Shown here: positions 1-7,523 of the stretch, in pieces
Numbering within the stretch: the first letter of the stretch is position 1
Layout: every line of letters begins with the position of its first letter
Source of the DNA: a virus
Strand: one strand, 5' to 3'
IMG/VR virus record: IMGVR_UViG_3300036806_000406
Span: 1 to 35,534 of that record
Length of the DNA stretch: 35,534 nt
Notes under the pieces: model-generated
What the model saw: the letters and a program-made list of their open reading frames with translations, nothing else
Told to the model about the DNA's origin: nothing
Database searches by the model: none
Position numbers and translations under genes: made by a program

Positions 1-3
1 TCC

Positions 4-852
4 TCAATGAGAAACAAAGATTGGCAGCTGTGGCCGATCAAGCATCGCCCGTGTGGCTCCGCCGAGAACAAATTCACGGATCCGCGAGTGTCCATAGGCG
101 CCCATCACAAGCAAGTCGGCTTTGCATGAGGCGACGACGGAATTGAGGATTTCACCGATTTTTCGACCGGCCGCCTCTATGGTCTCCAACTCAACCTCCA
201 CTCCGTGATGGGCCAAGTACTGCAAAACGTCCGCGCTAGAACTTTTGCTTTCGATAACCTTCTCGTTCAGGACGGTTACAACGCGTACGCTTTTTACTTT
301 TTTCAGGATCGGAAGGGCATCAGCAAGTGCCCTAGATGCCGCCCGGCTGAAGTCCCAGGCGACCACAACAGTGTTTAAAGCATTCGAGATGGCGTGCGTG
401 CCATCGCGGGGAACAATGAGTGTCGGCCGACCGGAGCCAAATATGATCGCTTCCGCGTACCATTGATAGTAATAATCACCTTCCGGAACGGGAACGATCG
501 TAACGTCCCGGAGTCGCGCATAATCAGTGAACAGTGCTGCGATCTCGGATGTCAGGCTTTGTTCCATAATCCGCTCCTGAAAAACACCACGCTTTTCCGC
601 GATGGCCTGGAAGGTGGTCAGGAGTTCGTTCGCATTCGTTGAACTCTGCTCGGCAGCAGCACTCATCATTCCCGGAATGTCAACAAACAGATCCCTTATT
701 GCATTTTTGGACGCGAAAAATTTCTCTTCGCAAGCAATCGCTGAGACTCGGCTGCCGAGCGCCTCCGCGAATCCAACAGCATCGTGGATCACTGAGATCG
801 GAGTGGGCTCTGGATAGGTTGTGAGCACCAGAAGCATGTCATTGAATGCCAT
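4..852 (-). CDS. Universal stress protein, two Usp domains
   Basis: This 282-residue cytoplasmic protein carries two tandem Usp domains (about 1-150 and 155-282). The second ends with the nucleotide-binding pattern G-x2-G-x9-G (GAYGHSR followed by GGATR), so it probably binds ATP; the first domain lacks it. Such proteins are made under stress or low oxygen; the exact role here is unknown. The ATG at 852 is preceded by a strong AAGGAGG ribosome site. A FixK/FNR-like box lies about 50 bases upstream (901-914), which suggests induction when oxygen falls. It is divergent from the DedA gene. This is a bacterial rather than a phage gene and forms the left flank. Confidence 0.93.
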   Translation of the reverse strand: MAFNDMLLVLTTYPEPTPISVIHDAVGFAEALGSRVSAIACEEKFFASKNAIRDLFVDIPGMMSAAAEQSSTNANELLTTFQAIAEKRGVFQERIMEQSLTSEIAALFTDYARLRDVTIVPVPEGDYYYQWYAEAIIFGSGRPTLIVPRDGTHAISNALNTVVVAWDFSRAASRALADALPILKKVKSVRVVTVLNEKVIESKSSSADVLQYLAHHGVEVELETIEAAGRKIGEILNSVVASCKADLLVMGAYGHSRIREFVLGGATRAMLDRPQLPIFVSH

Positions 853-900
853 TGGTTCCTCCTTATGTCAAAACATCTACCTTAAATGCATAAATCGTTT

Positions 901-914
901 TTGATCCGTCTCAA
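901..914. promoter_or_regulatory. FixK/FNR-type box
   Basis: TTGATCCGTCTCAA matches the FixK/FNR consensus TTGAT-N4-ATCAA at all but one fixed position. It lies in the 157-base gap between the divergent Usp and DedA genes, about 50 bases before the Usp start, a distance that fits a class II activator site. The match is seen in the sequence; regulation is inferred. Confidence 0.55.
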
Positions 915-1009
915 ACTGACGCGCTAAGATTACGGCTATGCTACCTATAAATGGCACGAGTGAATATGGCACAGCCGGAGCGCGGCAGTGATCTGAAGGT
1001 TTCGGGAGC

Positions 1010-1525
1010 GTGGACAACCTCGTATCTGTAGTCGTCGATTCTATACAGAGGCATCAGTCATGGGGAATCCTGGCTGTCTTTGCCCTCGGATTTGCCGAAT
1101 CCTTCGCATTTATTTCATTGCTGGTTCCCGCGACCGCCATTCTGATTGGCGTCGGCGGCTTACTCGCGGCGGCACAAATGAATTTTTGGCCAATCTGGCT
1201 TGCCGCCACTCTCGGCGCTGTTACGGGCGATTGGCTGGCGTATGCCCTAGCCGTTCGCGTCAAAAGCCCGCTCTTGGCATTGCCGCCAATGTCCAGTCAT
1301 CCGGAATTGGTCTCGCAAGCGGTAGGATTTTTTAAACGTTGGGGATTGCTGGCGGTATTTGTCGGAAGATTCTTTGGGCCCCTGCGAGCACTCGTGCCAA
1401 TTGTTGCTGGGTTGTCGGCTATGCCTTGGTTCAAATTTCAGATTGCCAATGTTGCGTCTGGCGTTTTATGGGCGTTTGGAATTTTAACTCCTGGATTTTT
1501 GAGCATGCGTTGGTTGATTTCATGA
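1010..1525 (+). CDS. DedA family inner-membrane protein
   Basis: This 171-residue, very hydrophobic protein has the DedA (SNARE-associated) pattern: an early ESFAFISLLVPAT segment and the core GRFFGPLRALVPIVAG at about 121-136. DedA proteins move lipid carriers such as undecaprenyl phosphate or phospholipids across the inner membrane. The start is GTG; a GAAGG about ten bases upstream is the likely ribosome site, and no in-frame ATG lies just upstream. It is slightly short for DedA and stops where, in DedA-PAP2 fusion proteins, the chain continues into a PAP2 domain. A PAP2 gene with matching linker-like N-terminus lies at 23000 on the same strand. Confidence 0.88.
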   Translation: MDNLVSVVVDSIQRHQSWGILAVFALGFAESFAFISLLVPATAILIGVGGLLAAAQMNFWPIWLAATLGAVTGDWLAYALAVRVKSPLLALPPMSSHPELVSQAVGFFKRWGLLAVFVGRFFGPLRALVPIVAGLSAMPWFKFQIANVASGVLWAFGILTPGFLSMRWLIS

Positions 1526-1613
1526 TTTGATCGATGACAAGCTGGTCTGCACGTACGCTCCCGCTTCGAAGGTCGCGCGCAGGGTTGGAATCGATCCACG
1601 CTGATTAACGTGG

Positions 1614-2504
1614 CTACTGCGTTGATGAAAGCGTCCCGCGCATCCCATCCCAAGGATTCGGCGCAAGACGGGCCTTCACGGTCAGCGGAGTTTTCATTTC
1701 GCTGCCCGTACCATTTTTGGCGCCAGGCGCCGGAAAGGCGTATCCGATGATCGCTTTGGCAACCAGCCGGTCCGATCCCGGCGTTAATCCGTAGCCGAGG
1801 CCGAGGTCGATATCGAACACACCAAGCTTGAAATCGGTGACAGCGAAAATCTGGTGGCGCTGTTCGTTCAGGGGCAGAAAATTCCCGATCTGACCGAAAT
1901 CGGAATAATATTCGACGCCAACAAATCGATCGTCCCCGAGATTGCGTGCCAGTCGAGCCGCCGGGAGGAAGTCCGTCTCACCGAGCGCTCCGAAGCCCAT
2001 ATCGATGATCGGGTTGACGATGATTTCCCATTCCTTGTTGCGCATTCCGATGATGGGTCGAATTTCCAGCCCATATCGAGTTTCGGAGAACGGCGGCGTT
2101 TCGTAGCTGAACTCGAAATTCACGCCGTAGAAGAAGTTGCGCTCCGCGGCGTGCGGGGAAACGAACAGATTCCTGATTTTTCCGCCGTTGCTCAGAAAGC
2201 GGTCACGGCTGTCGATCGCGAACGGCAGGTAGAAGCCGAGCTCCCACCAATCAGTAATGCCATAGGCGAATTCGGGCGTACCGTTGAGGGTGTGGTGGGG
2301 AACAATGCCGCCCGGGAAGTCCGGCTCCTTGCGGCCATTGATGGCGTAGTTGAGATGCTGCTGGACTGTCCACTGCCCAACTTCAGCGATCTCGGCGTTG
2401 TAAACTTGGATTTCGTCGTCGGCGCGGGCCCCAGCAACGGCTATTGCCATCACCGCGCCAACGACCATGACTCCCATGCCGCGAAGACGTGTTGTCAACG
2501 GCAT
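1614..2504 (-). CDS. Secreted, probable outer-membrane beta-barrel protein
   Basis: From the ATG at 2504 this is 296 residues with a classical signal peptide (cleavage likely after GARA, residue 28). That ATG has a strong GGAGGGG site seven bases upstream; an ATG 33 bases earlier does not. The mature part is rich in alternating aromatic and polar strands (for example WWELGFYLPFAI and GLEIRPIIGM) and ends its barrel-like part with GYAF, as in outer-membrane channel or transporter proteins. A hydrophilic tail of about 35 residues follows. I do not recognise a specific family; the role may be uptake of small molecules or envelope structure. Confidence 0.7.
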   Translation of the reverse strand: MPLTTRLRGMGVMVVGAVMAIAVAGARADDEIQVYNAEIAEVGQWTVQQHLNYAINGRKEPDFPGGIVPHHTLNGTPEFAYGITDWWELGFYLPFAIDSRDRFLSNGGKIRNLFVSPHAAERNFFYGVNFEFSYETPPFSETRYGLEIRPIIGMRNKEWEIIVNPIIDMGFGALGETDFLPAARLARNLGDDRFVGVEYYSDFGQIGNFLPLNEQRHQIFAVTDFKLGVFDIDLGLGYGLTPGSDRLVAKAIIGYAFPAPGAKNGTGSEMKTPLTVKARLAPNPWDGMRGTLSSTQ

Positions 2505-2639
2505 GAGCGAACCCCTCCATGCCTCTCTCCCTGTCATTAGATTAATTCGATTCTAAATGCTCAGCCAGTCTCGCAAGCTCTCTGCAAGATCGGGCGTAAC
2601 GGCGTGTGGGGGACTACGATCTGCAGTTGATTACCTCGC

Positions 2640-2953
2640 GACCACCTTTCGGCGGCCAACATCGGCAGCGGGGCGATAAAAGATCATAGCACGGTCCAAC
2701 CCACGCGCGGACGCGAACAACCATCCGCTTAATGTGGTCAGCAGCGCCGGCCGAGACCATCCAGTGCACGGCCTCGAACGTGACCCCCTGCCAAGGTGGA
2801 AGCAAACTCTCCGGCGCCACCGGGATGGGTCAGGCGCCAAAGAAAGCGCCGATTGATATGTGCCACGTCATCGGTGCGAAACCAGTGATCCCCACGGACA
2901 TCGGATATCAGCCAACCGAGTATTGACAGAAAAGGAAGCGCGACGATGGTCCA
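2640..2953 (-). pseudogene. Broken cytochrome b561 gene
   Basis: Three reading frames carry consecutive pieces of a cytochrome b561: WTIVALPFLSILGWL with FLWRLTHP (2953-2822), then APESLLPPWQGVTFEAVHW (about 2820-2761), then LLTTLSGWLFASARG (about 2744 to 2640). Each piece matches, in order, the intact gene at 16286-16810. The copy has lost the start with its first heme histidine, about ten residues before FLWR, and the reading frame twice. It is therefore a decayed paralogue and very unlikely to make a functional heme protein. It sits just left of the phage lysis genes. Confidence 0.8.
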
Positions 2954-3025
2954 TGGGACCCGAAGCGAAAAATTAACTTGAATTTGCTTAGATCCACCAT
3001 TCTGCATCCTAGAATGGGGTAGTTT

Positions 3026-3208
3026 ATGAGCGTTGCTAGTATTGGTGCGAATTCCGCAACTGCAGCCTTACTTGCCGCAGCTAATCCATCGCAGCCGCCA
3101 CAAGTCGCAGATTCGCCGCATGATGGCGATGGGGATGATGCCGGGACCGCCGCTAGCCAAGGTTCAAAGCCTCCTGGCACCGGGCTCGTAGTCGACAAGA
3201 CGGCCTGA
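3026..3208 (+). CDS. Small Ala/Pro/Gly-rich protein of unknown function
   Basis: This 60-residue open frame starts with ATG behind GGGGTAG at a suitable distance. The N-terminus SVASIGANSATAALLAAAN is alanine-rich; the rest is disordered and rich in Asp, Gly, Ser and Pro. There is no signal peptide or motif I recognise. A short inverted repeat (CCGCC CTTAA GGCGG, about 3220-3235) follows and could help end transcription from either side. It lies between the cytochrome b561 remnant and the convergent phage lysis genes, at or near the left prophage edge. Confidence 0.45.
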   Translation: MSVASIGANSATAALLAAANPSQPPQVADSPHDGDGDDAGTAASQGSKPPGTGLVVDKTA

Positions 3209-3238
3209 CAACAAAAGCTCCGCCCTTAAGGCGGGCAC

Positions 3239-3514
3239 CTACCGGCGCGGCGCCTGTTCAAGTCGATCAACTCGACGCTCGATAGCGATCAGTCGTTCGT
3301 CCTGCCGGGCGGTCAGAACTAAGACATTTGCCAGTTCCTGAAGCGTGTTCTCGATCTTGGCAACGCGCTGATCGACGCTCTGCAGCTCGGCTCTCATACC
3401 ATAGTAGGCACCTGCCCCTGCGAGAGCGAAACTGACCACTGTTAGCACGTGGCCATAATTGATGGTGGGGTCAAACCGAGGCCTTGCCTTGGGCGAGTTA
3501 CCTTCGATGCTCAT
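3239..3514 (-). CDS. Phage lysis-cassette membrane/coiled-coil protein
   Basis: From the ATG at 3514 this is 91 residues: a short polar start, one membrane segment (about 20-40, HVLTVVSFALAGAGAYYG) and a heptad-rich helix (VDQRVAKIENTLQEL and RLIAIERRVDRLEQ) that should form a coiled coil. A longer open frame extends upstream, but it overlaps the holin gene and is not needed. It is the last gene of the lysis cassette. One membrane anchor plus a coiled coil is also the shape of a spanin, but there is no sequence proof; antiholin or accessory holin are alternatives. Confidence 0.7.
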   Translation of the reverse strand: MSIEGNSPKARPRFDPTINYGHVLTVVSFALAGAGAYYGMRAELQSVDQRVAKIENTLQELANVLVLTARQDERLIAIERRVDRLEQAPRR

Positions 3515-3540
3515 TGTGGGTTCGCTGGTGGTGCCGATCT

Positions 3541-3930
3541 TTAGCGCTTGAAGATCCGTGCGACCTTCTCGATCGAGCGGCCGCCGACATAAGCCGTGAT
3601 GATCGTGCCGATCCAGTCGGCCACCATCCCGGTGATAGGATCCGTGGTCCCCAGACCCAGAACCTTGTCCCAGACAATCACCTTCCACGCGTAGATGATC
3701 AGTGGAAATGCCAGCAGGGGCCGGATGATAGCGGTGTACCAGCGGCCCTGCTCGGCGATGATCACCGCGGACGCTTCCTTGCGCGCTGCGATCTCGGCTT
3801 CGATCTCCTTCGCAGCCAGATCGGCCGCAATCCGGTCCTGCGTGTTCGCGGCATCGAGCTTTGCCTTGTAGGCATTGATCAGACCCGTGATCACCGGTCC
3901 ACCGATCAGATTTCCGATCCAGCTCCACAT
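3541..3930 (-). CDS. 3TM-type phage holin
   Basis: This 129-residue protein begins MWSWIGNLIGGPVITGLINAY, followed by an Ala/Glu-rich amphipathic helix (about 20-60). Two hydrophobic stretches follow (about 68-86, IIRPLLAFPLIIYAW, and 100-118, ending WIGTIITAYVGGRSIEK). The pattern matches the 3TM holin family first described with gene transfer agents (GTA_holin_3TM). A holin makes holes in the inner membrane so that the endolysin reaches the cell wall. A GGGAGG site precedes the ATG. It lies directly after the 129-residue membrane protein gene and before the coiled-coil protein, in the lysis cassette. Confidence 0.82.
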   Translation of the reverse strand: MWSWIGNLIGGPVITGLINAYKAKLDAANTQDRIAADLAAKEIEAEIAARKEASAVIIAEQGRWYTAIIRPLLAFPLIIYAWKVIVWDKVLGLGTTDPITGMVADWIGTIITAYVGGRSIEKVARIFKR

Positions 3931-3931
3931 G

Positions 3932-4321
3932 TTAACCTCCCTGGCCGGCCGCGGTCACTTCGGCGACCTCGGTCTCGTGGCGCTTATCCGCAAGGTTGCG
4001 GAAGAATTGGAAGATCGCCGTGATCGAAATCAGGATCAGGGGCCAAGCCCACGAGGGCACCTGGGCCGTGATGGAGCTGACGTCTATTCCGCTCACGATT
4101 GGCGCAAAGAAATCGTAGCCGGAAACGGCGGCGCTCGCCGCGATCACAATGGCAGAGGAGAGCTTCTGCTTGATGCCCTTGAGCTTCTCGCATGCCGCGC
4201 CAAGAAAACTCTCTTCCTTTGCGTAGAATTCGCGGAACGCCGGCCGAGATTTCAAGATCGGGCGAATCCAGAACCAATAGATCGAGGCCACGGTTACAAA
4301 CAGCAGGACGGCCATCAGCAT
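3932..4321 (-). CDS. Phage membrane protein, lysis cassette
   Basis: This 129-residue protein has an N-terminal membrane segment (about 2-20, MAVLLFVTVASIYWFWI), a charged middle, a weakly hydrophobic AIVIAASAAVSGYDFF stretch and a second clear membrane helix (about 89-107, WAWPLILISITAIFQFF). AAGGAA precedes the ATG. The stop lies one base before the holin start, so the two are probably translated together. I do not know a named family; a second holin or holin partner is the most likely role from context. Confidence 0.68.
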   Translation of the reverse strand: MLMAVLLFVTVASIYWFWIRPILKSRPAFREFYAKEESFLGAACEKLKGIKQKLSSAIVIAASAAVSGYDFFAPIVSGIDVSSITAQVPSWAWPLILISITAIFQFFRNLADKRHETEVAEVTAAGQGG

Positions 4322-4369
4322 GGCGGTATTCCTTCGAATAGTTGAGTGGTGGAATTCGGAGTGGTGGGC

Positions 4370-4990
4370 TCAGGCCGCGGCGAGCGCCCGCATGGCGTCG
4401 ACTGCCAACTTGTGGACCCGTGGGTCATCGTCGATGGCGATGTGCGCCTGGTCGAGCCGGCAGCGCACGATGCGCATCTGGGCGCCGTCCGGATAGATGA
4501 CGATTTCCTCAGCCGGTTGTGGCTCCGGCGCATGAGCGGTTAGGCGTTGCGGCGGACGGACGGTCCTGCGCTGGCTGTATCCGGCGACCGGCACTACGAT
4601 GCCTTGCCCGAGCTGCCCCAAAACCTGCTGATAAGGATTGATGACGTGGCGGACGTTATGCGGGACCACGCAGGTCTGCTGCCGGGCAGGATCGATTGCG
4701 ACCAGGAGGTCGACCGAGATGCCATCAGCTTTGATGAGGCCTGCCGCCATCAGAGCTGCATTGGCGCCGAAGGAATGGCCGACCAGAACAATGCCGCGGC
4801 CCGACCGATGCGCCAGGCGACACGAGTCCGCCAAATTGGGCACGTGGGAGAACCAGGTGATGACGGTGCCGTGGTCCTCGGTCGAGGCCGCAATGCTGGG
4901 AATTTTGTTTGCTTCATCGGTGAGCGTATTCATCCCGCGCGAATAGACGACGCCGGCGAGGCCACGGATGTTGAAGGCGCGAAGTTTCAT
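4370..4990 (-). CDS. Alpha/beta hydrolase (serine esterase-like) in lysis cassette
   Basis: This 206-residue protein starts at the ATG at 4990 behind GGAGGA; a start 27 bases upstream lacks a good site. It shows a nucleophile elbow GHSFGA (Ser73), a following strand LLVAIDPA (Asp100) and a C-terminal QAHIAIDDDP (His183), in the order and spacing of an alpha/beta-hydrolase triad. The core is short, with no obvious lid domain and no signal peptide. It lies between the endolysin and the holins, so it may cut an envelope lipid ester during lysis, as LysB does in mycobacteriophages; that is inference. The substrate is unknown. Confidence 0.78.
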   Translation of the reverse strand: MKLRAFNIRGLAGVVYSRGMNTLTDEANKIPSIAASTEDHGTVITWFSHVPNLADSCRLAHRSGRGIVLVGHSFGANAALMAAGLIKADGISVDLLVAIDPARQQTCVVPHNVRHVINPYQQVLGQLGQGIVVPVAGYSQRRTVRPPQRLTAHAPEPQPAEEIVIYPDGAQMRIVRCRLDQAHIAIDDDPRVHKLAVDAMRALAAA

Positions 4991-5067
4991 GGAAGATTCC
5001 TCCGTGGCCGCGCGCACAGCGCGCGGCTCGGGTTTGCGTGACGAGGTTTGGATGGGAGAGCCGCGCG

Positions 5068-5901
5068 TCAGACCGCGACTTTTTCCGGGACCGAAACGGT
5101 GCCGGGCTGCGGGGCGTCCTTGATGGCCTGATGGCGGCGATGCACGAACGCGAAGCCCGCACCCGCGACCGCGGCGATGCCGATGATGACCGCCACGATT
5201 TGGAGCGGATGTGCGCCGGCGTTATGGAGCAAGCTGGCAACTCCACCGGCCATGCCCACACCGGCAGCGCCGATGACGGCATGGGCCGATTTGGGCGGAG
5301 GCAACGCGCCTTTCCCCGACGGCATATCGGTCGCGCTTGACACGCGTGGTGAAGCCACATTCGCCGCGCCCCGAACGCCTGCCTGATCAGCCATGTGCAA
5401 GGAGGCAGCGCGCACCTCCGCGACACGGCGCGACCAGCCCGCCCCGAAGACGCTCCAGGTCCCCAAGCCGCGCAGAAAGCGCAACCGCTCGTCGTTCATC
5501 CCATTGATGAGGGTTTTGGGGTCGCGCTTGGCGACCGCTGCAAGCACCTGGTCGGTAACAATGTTGGTGTTCTCAGGCAGGCCAACGAGCCGGCGCAGCA
5601 CCCGGCCCGAACGGCCGATGCCGGAGTTCACCCCATAATCGAAGATCGAGTAATCGAGCCCGACCGGAAGCTCGTCGCAGCGCTGTGTGTCCCAGTAGCG
5701 CTTGCGATAAATCGCCTTGGCCACACCGACCGACATGGCGCGGACGTCTGCTGCGGTCGCGTTGGGTTTTACGTAGCGGCGATAGTCCGCAAGCGTAATG
5801 CCGAAATTGGTCGGTCCGCCCGGGTCTGACGGATGATTGGTATAACCACCCTCATGCACCAACACGCGCCTAAGTGCCTCATCGTAGCTTTGAGTTGCCA
5901 T
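5068..5901 (-). CDS. Phage endolysin, GH108 N-acetylmuramidase with C-terminal membrane anchor
   Basis: The ATG at 5901 follows GGAGG by five bases; a TTG four codons earlier overlaps that site and is unlikely. The 277-residue protein begins with a glycoside hydrolase 108 domain: the catalytic glutamate is expected in VHEGGY (Glu17), followed by DPGGPTNFGIT. A peptidoglycan-binding part (YDYGVNSG, then RFLRGL) runs to about 170. A Pro/Ala-rich linker leads to two hydrophobic stretches (about 205-225 and 235-255, ending AFVHRR), so the enzyme is probably membrane-tethered. It cleaves the glycan strands of the cell wall at the end of phage growth. It opens the lysis cassette, just after a terminator. 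Confidence 0.93.
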   Translation of the reverse strand: MATQSYDEALRRVLVHEGGYTNHPSDPGGPTNFGITLADYRRYVKPNATAADVRAMSVGVAKAIYRKRYWDTQRCDELPVGLDYSIFDYGVNSGIGRSGRVLRRLVGLPENTNIVTDQVLAAVAKRDPKTLINGMNDERLRFLRGLGTWSVFGAGWSRRVAEVRAASLHMADQAGVRGAANVASPRVSSATDMPSGKGALPPPKSAHAVIGAAGVGMAGGVASLLHNAGAHPLQIVAVIIGIAAVAGAGFAFVHRRHQAIKDAPQPGTVSVPEKVAV

Positions 5902-5915
5902 GGTTGCCTCCAAAT

Positions 5916-5940
5916 AAAAAAAAGCCGCCTCGCGGCGGCT
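5916..5940 (-). terminator. Rho-independent terminator between tail and lysis genes
   Basis: On the minus strand AGCCGCC-GCGA-GGCGGCT forms a perfect seven-base stem with a four-base loop, followed by eight or more T. It lies after the tail gene ending at 5992 and only 15 bases before the endolysin start, so it could reduce read-through into the lysis genes. Confidence 0.9.
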
Positions 5941-5991
5941 CTGCGGTGGTCAGGTTTTGGCCGGACGCGTGTGCGTCCGACCTCGGGCTTG

Positions 5992-6405
5992 CTAGAGAAT
6001 GAACCAGCCGGCGGCGTCGACGATGATCTGGACGTCGCTGCCGTCCGGTGTGAGCGGCAGGCCGGTGACGCCGGTGTCCTGATACATAATCAGGGCAGAG
6101 GTAGAGGGGGTGCCGGTATCGACATAGAGGATGAGCGCCTCGACGGTGTCGCCGGTGACCCCGGAAAAACTTGGATCATCCGAATCGAATGCACCGTTGG
6201 CGAATGTCTTGCCAGTCAGGTTGCCCGAGGTGGCGATGCGCGCAGCTGACGCCACGTCGTCGAGAAAGTCATGCGCGGCCGAATAGGTATAAAGCGTGCC
6301 CGCACCGCTGACGTTGACCAGCATGGCCTTGATGTTGAGCGAAGCCAGATCAAGCCCGGCCTGCAGGATGGATTCCTTGAATTTTGGGTAGAGCGCGTTC
6401 GCCAT
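5992..6405 (-). CDS. Phage structural protein, unknown function
   Basis: This 137-residue protein begins MANALYPKFKESIL behind an AGGAG site. The rest is beta-rich, with alternating short strands (LYTYSAAHDFLDDV, EALILYVDTGTPST, ALIMYQDTG) and a hydrophobic end GWFIL. This N-terminus is one I associate with small virion proteins near the tail genes of alphaproteobacterial phages, but I know no tested function. It is the last gene of the tail block, followed by the terminator at 5916-5940. Confidence 0.68.
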   Translation of the reverse strand: MANALYPKFKESILQAGLDLASLNIKAMLVNVSGAGTLYTYSAAHDFLDDVASAARIATSGNLTGKTFANGAFDSDDPSFSGVTGDTVEALILYVDTGTPSTSALIMYQDTGVTGLPLTPDGSDVQIIVDAAGWFIL

Positions 6406-6460
6406 GGCAGGCTCCTGTGCTGAGCGTTAGGCAGTCGGAGATGAAGATGAGGAGAGGAGG

Positions 6461-7513
6461 TCAGCCGCGGATCGCGTCGACGATGAAAATCCACGAGCCG
6501 CAGGTGCGGTTGATGCTGAAGCTCTGGCTCGACTGCGGGACGTTGACGATTCCCTCGGCCGCGATGGCGGACGAAAAGCCGCTGCCGGCTCCCGTATTGG
6601 TGTTGGCGATCGGCGTGCTGAGCGGTGCCACCAGATCGCCGGGGCTCGAGAAAAACGTCTGCGAGCCAGCCACGCCAAAGATGAAAGCCTTGGCGAAGTC
6701 GGTCGATACGCCAGCGACGGAGGGCGAGGACAGGCTGGTGCTCTGAGCTGTCTTCGGCAACGACGCGTTGGTATCGAACGGCGCGGCTAGGTTGCCGCAA
6801 CCACTGACGCCGAACACGATGATCGATGCATCGTCGGGTGTGCCGGTGAAGCTCGCGGTGATGGCGACGTTGCTCAGCGGCGAACTTGCGTGCGCCCACC
6901 AGACCTCCAGGGCGGAGCCGTTGAAGGCGCTGCTGGTCTGGCTCGAACGCTGGGTCCATGTCAGGCCACCACCGCTCACGCCGCTGACCGCGTGCGGACC
7001 GGCCGGATGGCCCTGGGCCTCGTTGAAGATGCAGGCGATGATGATGTCGTTGCTGTTGGTCGTGGTCAGCGTCGCAGCGATGCTGCCGCTGGCGGAAGCC
7101 GAACCGGAACTTGCGGCCTGCCCGTCGAGCGATAGCAGGATCACGGTCCCGATCGCTGGAGCGCCAAATCTATTGGTCAGGGAGAGCGTGCTGTGGCTGA
7201 GCTTCTTTCTCGTTTTGTGCAACCCAAAAGCGTTCATGCTCGGTACAGCGTGCGGCCTCAACCGAATGCCATCGTTGATGTCGGGGCTGTTGTCGCCGAA
7301 TGTCGTCGTATTGAGCACGGTCGAGGCCATCAGGAAGCGCCGCGAGACCGCGATCGTGTGCGCGCCAAACTCGTTCGCATTCTCGACCCGGCTGGCGACA
7401 AGAAAAGCCGTCTCACCCGCAGTGGGCGTGCCGAACGTGCTGACATTAACCAGCCTCGTCGGACGGAGCTTGCGCGCGTAGCGCGGGTAAAACGAGATGG
7501 TGTTGACCAGCAT
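6461..7513 (-). CDS. Phage tail/receptor-type protein with repeated N-x-x-x-F-G motif
   Basis: The ATG at 7513 gives 350 residues; a TTG nine codons earlier is a weak alternative that overlaps the upstream gene. The first 130 residues hold about five loosely repeated units, each centred on a short motif: NVSTFG, NANEFG, NTTTFG, MNAFG and TNRFG. The rest is a Ser/Thr/Ala-rich beta region (for example SSGSASASGSIAATL and FGVSGCGN) ending in WIFIVDAIRG. No enzyme motif is visible. Position among the last tail genes and repeated beta-type composition suggest a fibre or receptor-binding protein; this is inference. Confidence 0.68.
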   Translation of the reverse strand: MLVNTISFYPRYARKLRPTRLVNVSTFGTPTAGETAFLVASRVENANEFGAHTIAVSRRFLMASTVLNTTTFGDNSPDINDGIRLRPHAVPSMNAFGLHKTRKKLSHSTLSLTNRFGAPAIGTVILLSLDGQAASSGSASASGSIAATLTTTNSNDIIIACIFNEAQGHPAGPHAVSGVSGGGLTWTQRSSQTSSAFNGSALEVWWAHASSPLSNVAITASFTGTPDDASIIVFGVSGCGNLAAPFDTNASLPKTAQSTSLSSPSVAGVSTDFAKAFIFGVAGSQTFFSSPGDLVAPLSTPIANTNTGAGSGFSSAIAAEGIVNVPQSSQSFSINRTCGSWIFIVDAIRG

Positions 7514-7523
7514 GGGACTGGGT

